This document shows, in pieces, positions 48,001-51,847 of a DNA stretch of 51,847 bases (position 1 is its first letter; the number at the start of each line of letters is the position of its first letter). A model generated the notes under the pieces. That model ran no database searches. It saw nothing but the letters and a program-made list of their open reading frames with translations, and had not been told where the DNA came from. Source of the stretch: Acidobacteriota bacterium (GTDB taxonomy: Bacteria > Acidobacteriota > Polarisedimenticolia > Gp22-AA2). The stretch spans positions 1 through 51,847 of the forward strand of contig JAGYID010000007.1 of NCBI GenBank assembly GCA_018606725.1. Reading direction: 5' to 3'. The position numbers and the translations under genes are program-made.

Positions 48001-50026
48001 GAGCACCTCCGGGGGGCAGCGATTCCGGATCGAGGACCAGCACGGCGGTGGCGTCGCCGAGATCGGTCGCTCCGCTGATGCCGGGGAGCTCGCGAGCCCA
48101 GGCGCCGATCGGCTTGACCACGATCTCTTGTTGCCCGGCGAAGCCATCGATCACGATCCCCAGGTCACGCCCGCCGGCGGAGGCGATCACCGCGTAGAGG
48201 CCGGCCGCGGCTGGCGCGCCGTCGGCCGCGCCGAACAGGGTGCGCAGCCGCACCAGGGGCAGCGATCCGCCCGGCCTGTCGTAAGACTCGGCTTTCCCCG
48301 CCGACCCGCGCAGGCGCGCCGGGTCGAGCCGGAGGTTCTCCCGGATGTCCCCGAGCGGGATGGCGAATCGCCGGCCGCCGGCCACCACGATGAGCGCGCG
48401 CACCAGCGACAGGCTCAACGGCACGCTGAGCGTGAAGGTGGTGCCCTGGCCGGCGATCGTCCGCGGTTCGATGGTGCCCTTCAGGCGCCGCAGCGCCGCA
48501 CCCACCGCGTCCAGGCCGACGCCGCGACCCGAGCCCTCGCTGACGGTCGAGGCGGTGCTGAACCCGGGCCGGAAGATCAGTTCGACGACCTCGGCGGACG
48601 TCAACGGCGCTCCGGGGGGCAGGAGCCCGCGCCGTTCCGCCGCGGCGCGCACCGCCGCCGGGTCGATGCCGCGCCCGTCGTCGCTGACCTCGAGTAGGAC
48701 GCGGCCGCCGCGACGGAAGGCGCACAACACCAGGCGGCCGCGCCGCGGTTTGCGGGCGGCGAGGCGCTCGGCGGGCGGCTCGAGACCGTGATCGAGCCCG
48801 TTGCGCAGCAGGTGCAGGAGCGGAGCCGCCAGCTCGTCGCTCACTGCCTTGTCGATCTCGGTGTCGCCGCCCATGGTGTGCAGGTCGACCTCCTTGCCGG
48901 CGCTGCGGGCGGCGCGGGCCACCATGCGGGTGAGGCGCGCGAACAGCTGCTCGAAGGGCACCAGCCGCGCCTCGAGCGTGGCTCGCTGCAGGGCGGCCAG
49001 CCGCGGCAGCAGGCGGCCGGCCTGGCGATCCAGGTCCGCCGCCAGGCGGTCGCCCGGGTGGGCTTCGCGCAGCCGCCGGGCGGCGGCGGCGACGGCGCCG
49101 CAGGCAATCCCCAGGTCGCCGGTCTGCGATAGCAGCTGATCAAGACGCGCCACCGGAACCCGCAGGGTGTCGGACAATCCCCGCAGCTCGTCGTCGCCGT
49201 TGACGGCTTCGCTCCCGGCCGACGGACCCGGCCCGTCATCCAGAAGGGCGCAGATGCGCACGCTCGCCTCCAGCCCCGCCAGCGGTGCGGCCGAGGGTTC
49301 GATCGGCTCCGCGCCGGCCGTCAGGATGGCGAAACGAGCCTCCTCGCCGGTGACGCTCTCCGGGATCGTGCTGAGGATCTCGGCGCGCTCGCCCAGCCAG
49401 GCGACGACGCTCCGCAGCGGCTCGTCGAACCCCTCGGGGGGCAGGCGGAGACGGACGAGCCGCACCGGCCTGCCGGCGCGCAGGTGCGCCTCGAGCCGCC
49501 CCTCCTCGTGTTCCGACAGGGCGGCGCGCAGCCCCGCGTCGAGATCGAGCCGGCGCAGCAGCGCGCCGGCGGAGGCCGCTCCGGGCGCCGGGGTTCCCTC
49601 GGCTCCGGCGCCGCCGACGGACCGCAGCCGCTCGACCAGCGCGGCGATCGGCCGCCCTCCCCTGCCGCCGGCGCGCCGGTCGCGCACCAGGCGGGAGAGC
49701 TGATCGACGCCGTCGTGCAGGGCATCGAGCGTCGCGGCATCGAGGCGCTCGGGCGCCAGCCGCAGCCGATCCATGACCGTCTCGACGGCATGCGCCAGGG
49801 CGCTCACGTCGTCGATGCCGAGCGACCCCGACAACCCCTTCAGGGAATGCACCCCGCGGAACATGCGATTGACCACCGCGGGCGACGCCCCGTCGCGCCC
49901 AAGCCCGGCTTCCAGGGCGGTCAGATCGGCCGTCAGCCCGTCGAAGATCTGCTCCGCTTCGGCGAAGAAGTCACGCTCCAGCTTCTGCCGCTCGGCGCGA
50001 TCGAAGAACTCGTCACGCTCGGACAT
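47984..50026 (-). CDS. cheA: CheA-type histidine kinase
   Basis: I start at ATG 50026 rather than the track's 50227; the earlier residues look like antisense of the neighbouring gene. The 680-residue protein has an HPt domain with phosphorylated His60 in 'FRGVHSLKGLSGSLG', a middle region with dimerisation and P3 helices, and an ATPase domain with the N-box 'LLHLLRNGLDHGLEPPAERL', G1 'VSDDGRGIDPAAV' and G2 'EGSGRGVGLDAVGAAL'. The C-terminal CheW-like regulatory domain has 'FAIPLGDIRENLRLDP' and 'LGIVIDGFAGQQEIVVKPI'. The phosphotransfer and catalytic motifs are intact. It overlaps the 3' end of the PATAN gene by 14 bp. Confidence 0.93.
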   Translation of the reverse strand: MSERDEFFDRAERQKLERDFFAEAEQIFDGLTADLTALEAGLGRDGASPAVVNRMFRGVHSLKGLSGSLGIDDVSALAHAVETVMDRLRLAPERLDAATLDALHDGVDQLSRLVRDRRAGGRGGRPIAALVERLRSVGGAGAEGTPAPGAASAGALLRRLDLDAGLRAALSEHEEGRLEAHLRAGRPVRLVRLRLPPEGFDEPLRSVVAWLGERAEILSTIPESVTGEEARFAILTAGAEPIEPSAAPLAGLEASVRICALLDDGPGPSAGSEAVNGDDELRGLSDTLRVPVARLDQLLSQTGDLGIACGAVAAAARRLREAHPGDRLAADLDRQAGRLLPRLAALQRATLEARLVPFEQLFARLTRMVARAARSAGKEVDLHTMGGDTEIDKAVSDELAAPLLHLLRNGLDHGLEPPAERLAARKPRRGRLVLCAFRRGGRVLLEVSDDGRGIDPAAVRAAAERRGLLPPGAPLTSAEVVELIFRPGFSTASTVSEGSGRGVGLDAVGAALRRLKGTIEPRTIAGQGTTFTLSVPLSLSLVRALIVVAGGRRFAIPLGDIRENLRLDPARLRGSAGKAESYDRPGGSLPLVRLRTLFGAADGAPAAAGLYAVIASAGGRDLGIVIDGFAGQQEIVVKPIGAWARELPGISGATDLGDATAVLVLDPESLPPGGARAGAA

Positions 50027-51587
50027 CGAAGCCGTCCGTTCCGCCCCGCGACCCGAGGGCGTCCACGCGCCGTTGCAGCAGCGCGCTGTGCAGCGCCGTT
50101 CCCGCCTGGACGACAAAGATCTCAAGGCCGCGCAGGTCGCCAATCGGCCGGCGGCCGAGACCATTGTCGCCGTATAGAAGTCCCAGGACCTGCCGCCCGG
50201 AGACCAGCGGCAGCACCGCCACCTCATCGGGCGGGGCCGTGCCCAGCCGCTCCAGCAGGGCGCCGTTCAGGCGGGAGCGCGGGATCGGTCCGACGTAGGG
50301 CAGCCGGCTGTGCGCGACCCGGTGCAGGAGCGAGCCGCGTACCAGCGGCAGCACCACTCCCCGCATGCGGTCCTCGAGGCTGGCGCCGGCGGTCTCGCTC
50401 CCGAATGCGCCGCTGCCGTGGGCCTCGACGCCGCGCACCGCGAACAGCACCCCGCGCTCGAAGTACTCCGCCCCGAGGCGCAGGACCAGCAGGGGGATCT
50501 CGACCGCCTCCTCGGAGTGCAGCTCCCCGACCAGCCCGCGCAACAGGGACAGCTGGTCGACGACCCGCACCGTCGGCTCCGGCCCGGGCCGATCGCCGGT
50601 CGCCAGTCGATCCGGGTTGCCCACGGCGGCGCGCACCTCCGCTGCGAAGCGGGCCAGGTGATCGCCGACCTGCGCCAGCGCGGCGCCCCCCAGGTCGGGG
50701 AATGGCAGATACCCCAGGGCGCCGGCGGCGCGCGCCTCGGCGCCGGCGGCGGGGTCGCGCACGTCCCCCAGCATGATCGCCGGCAGGCCCGGGGACAGCC
50801 GCTTGATCTGACGCATCAGCTCGAGGCCGCCCTGCCACCCCTTGCCGGCGGGGTCGGGCAGAACCAGGTCGCACACCAGCGTGAAGGCGATGCCGCGGCG
50901 CATCAGCGAGCGGGCCAGCTCGAGGCCCGAGGCCGGCGTGGCACAGGCCTCGACCTGATAGTGACGGCGCAGCAGCTCGTCCTTCAGCGCGTAGCGCAGC
51001 ACCGCCCGGTCGATGACCAGCAGGACGTGGCGCGGCACCGCCGGCCGCGCCGCGCGACGATCGGCAGTCGGTCGCGGCTCGCGTCGTCGATCGGCGGTCT
51101 GGCGGGCGGTGCGGCGAACCTCCTCCGGCGGCAGGATGGTCTCCGGCGACAATCCCTCGCTGACCCGGAGGCTGCCGCCGGGCGCCGGCGCGTCGTCCTC
51201 CGGGAGGAAGCGGAATTCCCCGTCCTGGAGCAGCACGAGGGCCCGCAGGATGGTGCGCAGCTCGTCGCGCACCACCCGCTCCAGGACGTCCTGCCCGACG
51301 GCGCCGAGCTCCACCAGCGCCGCGGACAGCGGCTGCCCGATTTCCGCCTGCCGCCGGCGTGCCTCCGGCAACCTGGCGCGATCGAGGTGGCCGCGCTCCA
51401 CCAGCAGGTCCTCGAGCTCGGTCTCGCCGTCGCCGAGGGTGGCGCCGCACACCAGCCCGTTGTGAAAGCGGACGCGTCGCTCGGCGTCGGGCGAGGTCAG
51501 GACGAGGGTGCCCGATTGGCGGCTGGCGTGAATCATCTGGAGGATGTCCGGGAACGACAGATCTTCCAGGCTGCCGACGACACTCAC
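50013..51587 (-). CDS. PATAN (DUF4388)-receiver-GAF regulator
   Basis: The 524-residue protein has three parts. Residues 1-120 are a PATAN/DUF4388 domain ('MSVVGSLEDLSFPDILQMIHASRQSGTLVLTSPDAERRVRFHNGLVCGATLGD'). Residues 190-310 are a receiver-like domain in which 'TLVCDLVLPDP' keeps the Asp, but the upstream acidic pair is reduced to one Asp ('LLVIDRAVLR') and the Lys position reads 'PFPDL', so it is degenerate. Residues of about 340-510 resemble a GAF domain ('VAVLPLVSGRQVLGLLYGDNGLG', 'LEIFVVQAGTALHSALLQRR'). GTG 51587 has GGGGAG 5 bases before. It is the first gene of the chemosensory-type operon. PATAN proteins are common in deltaproteobacteria, cyanobacteria and acidobacteria in two-component contexts. 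Confidence 0.82.
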   Translation of the reverse strand: MSVVGSLEDLSFPDILQMIHASRQSGTLVLTSPDAERRVRFHNGLVCGATLGDGETELEDLLVERGHLDRARLPEARRRQAEIGQPLSAALVELGAVGQDVLERVVRDELRTILRALVLLQDGEFRFLPEDDAPAPGGSLRVSEGLSPETILPPEEVRRTARQTADRRREPRPTADRRAARPAVPRHVLLVIDRAVLRYALKDELLRRHYQVEACATPASGLELARSLMRRGIAFTLVCDLVLPDPAGKGWQGGLELMRQIKRLSPGLPAIMLGDVRDPAAGAEARAAGALGYLPFPDLGGAALAQVGDHLARFAAEVRAAVGNPDRLATGDRPGPEPTVRVVDQLSLLRGLVGELHSEEAVEIPLLVLRLGAEYFERGVLFAVRGVEAHGSGAFGSETAGASLEDRMRGVVLPLVRGSLLHRVAHSRLPYVGPIPRSRLNGALLERLGTAPPDEVAVLPLVSGRQVLGLLYGDNGLGRRPIGDLRGLEIFVVQAGTALHSALLQRRVDALGSRGGTDGFDVRA

Positions 51588-51649
51588 GCTGCTCCCCCGA
51601 CGGACGGAGTCCGGGCGCGTCGGGTCCGCGGCGGTGCGGACCGACCCGA

Positions 51650-51712
51650 TTGAAATCTAGTTCTTTAATTGGTTTGGGCCAGCCGGGCGGGAAATTACCG
51701 ATTGGTGATCGG
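51650..51712. promoter_or_regulatory. AT-rich island upstream of the chemosensory operon
   Basis: The stretch TTGAAATCTAGTTCTTTAAT is clearly richer in A and T than the surroundings. On the minus strand it reads TAGATT, which could serve as a -10 box, but I see no convincing -35 at 16-18 bp. Just downstream on the plus strand, CCGAT-TGGTG-ATCGG is a small inverted repeat (51698-51712). It is the likely control region of the seven-gene minus-strand operon, without a defined promoter. Confidence 0.3.
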
Positions 51713-51726
51713 CGGAGCGGGACCCC

Positions 51727-51772
51727 GCCGAATACCCGCGCAGGCTCCTAGGAGCCGGTCCGAGTATTCGGC
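51727..51772. repeat. Nested 46-bp dyad-symmetric palindrome
   Basis: The outer arms GCCGAATAC (51727-51735) and GTATTCGGC (51764-51772) share one centre with the perfect 14-bp core GGCTCCTAGGAGCC (51743-51756). In between, three more base pairs match, so 19 of 23 position pairs are complementary. There is no T-run, so a classical intrinsic terminator is unlikely. It lies between the chemosensory operon and the possible plus-strand gene at the right edge and could be an operator or a hairpin in the leader of that gene. Confidence 0.7.
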
Positions 51773-51823
51773 CGGGCCGCGCGCATGGGGCTTGCGGGTC
51801 GCAGACAAGGAGCGAGGAGGACA

Positions 51824-51847
51824 GTGACCTTGGTCGGTCATCGACGA
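51824..51847 (+). CDS. Possible start of a plus-strand gene (cut by window edge)
   Basis: AGGAGG at 51815-51820 is a strong ribosome-binding-like box, followed by GTG at 51824 and TTG at 51830 in the same frame, open to the edge. The TTG has better spacing (9 bases) than the GTG (3). Only eight codons are visible, so no product can be named. It would be divergent from the chemosensory operon. Confidence 0.3.

Noticed and set aside
51656-51685. Sigma-54 or FliA promoter before the chemosensory operon
   Set aside because: The minus strand has TGGCCC but no GC at the right distance, and TAAAG without a matching GCCGATAA.

Overview
The window is a high-GC, densely packed, Gram-negative bacterial chromosome segment. 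Lipopolysaccharide export genes (a fused LptF-LptG and LptE) show an outer membrane. The LptF-LptG fusion, the SPFH/alkaline-phosphatase/TPR protein, the PATAN (DUF4388) regulator and the overall gene style fit best with an Acidobacteriota-like or deltaproteobacteria-like soil or sediment lineage. No rRNA or marker tree is available here, so the phylum is an inference. I see no tRNA, rRNA, CRISPR array, insertion sequence or prophage gene.

Layout. (1) Bases 1-365 carry no recognisable gene but hold two inverted repeats and a -35-like box ahead of the lptF-lptG fusion (366-3098, +). (2) Bases 18711 down to 3099 form one minus-strand housekeeping run: leuS, lptE, holA, guaA, dnaE, metK, ahcY, a large SPFH/phosphatase/TPR membrane protein and a small exported HEAT-like protein. 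(3) Bases 18856-44933 are a single plus-strand run of 22 genes, mostly joined by 4-bp ATGA or GTGA stop/start overlaps. It is a complete Wzx/Wzy-type exopolysaccharide locus: Wza-like exporter, Wzz plus tyrosine kinase, O-antigen-ligase-like polymerase, flippase, WecA-like initiator, several glycosyltransferases, methyltransferase, WbqC, PIG-L deacetylase, DegT aminotransferase and an AsnB-type amidotransferase. (4) Bases 51587 down to 44876 are a minus-strand chemosensory-type operon: PATAN/receiver/GAF protein, CheA, CheW, zinc-ribbon pseudo-receiver, lone CheB, coiled-coil GAF protein and CheY-like regulator. It converges on, and overlaps, the end of the polysaccharide run. (5) The right edge has a nested 46-bp palindrome and perhaps the first codons of a plus-strand gene.

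The most interesting part is the head of the polysaccharide operon (18856-22708). A nucleotidyltransferase, a PqqD-like peptide chaperone, a radical SAM/SPASM maturase, a 63-residue precursor-like peptide and an HPr-kinase-like P-loop kinase are translationally linked. The peptide has a leader-like Tyr/Pro/Glu-Ala-Val-Leu segment, three Cys residues and a C-terminal Ser. It is absent from the ORF track as its own entry because its true start lies inside a longer frame. HprK-like kinases and nucleotidyltransferases act on the C-terminal Ser of certain lasso peptides. Here the same pair sits with a radical SAM enzyme and inside a polysaccharide locus, so a modified peptide that is phosphorylated and perhaps linked to, or co-exported with, the polysaccharide is a testable idea. 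It is followed by two further unusual fusions: a pilus-type ATPase pseudoenzyme joined to an HD-GYP-like domain, and a Ser/His signal-peptidase-like domain joined to the Wza-like export protein.

Starts were chosen by overlap pattern, Shine-Dalgarno spacing and protein constraints. Where they differ from the ORF track, the entry says so. Residue numbers are my own counts from the translations. Family assignments come from motif recognition only; no search was run.
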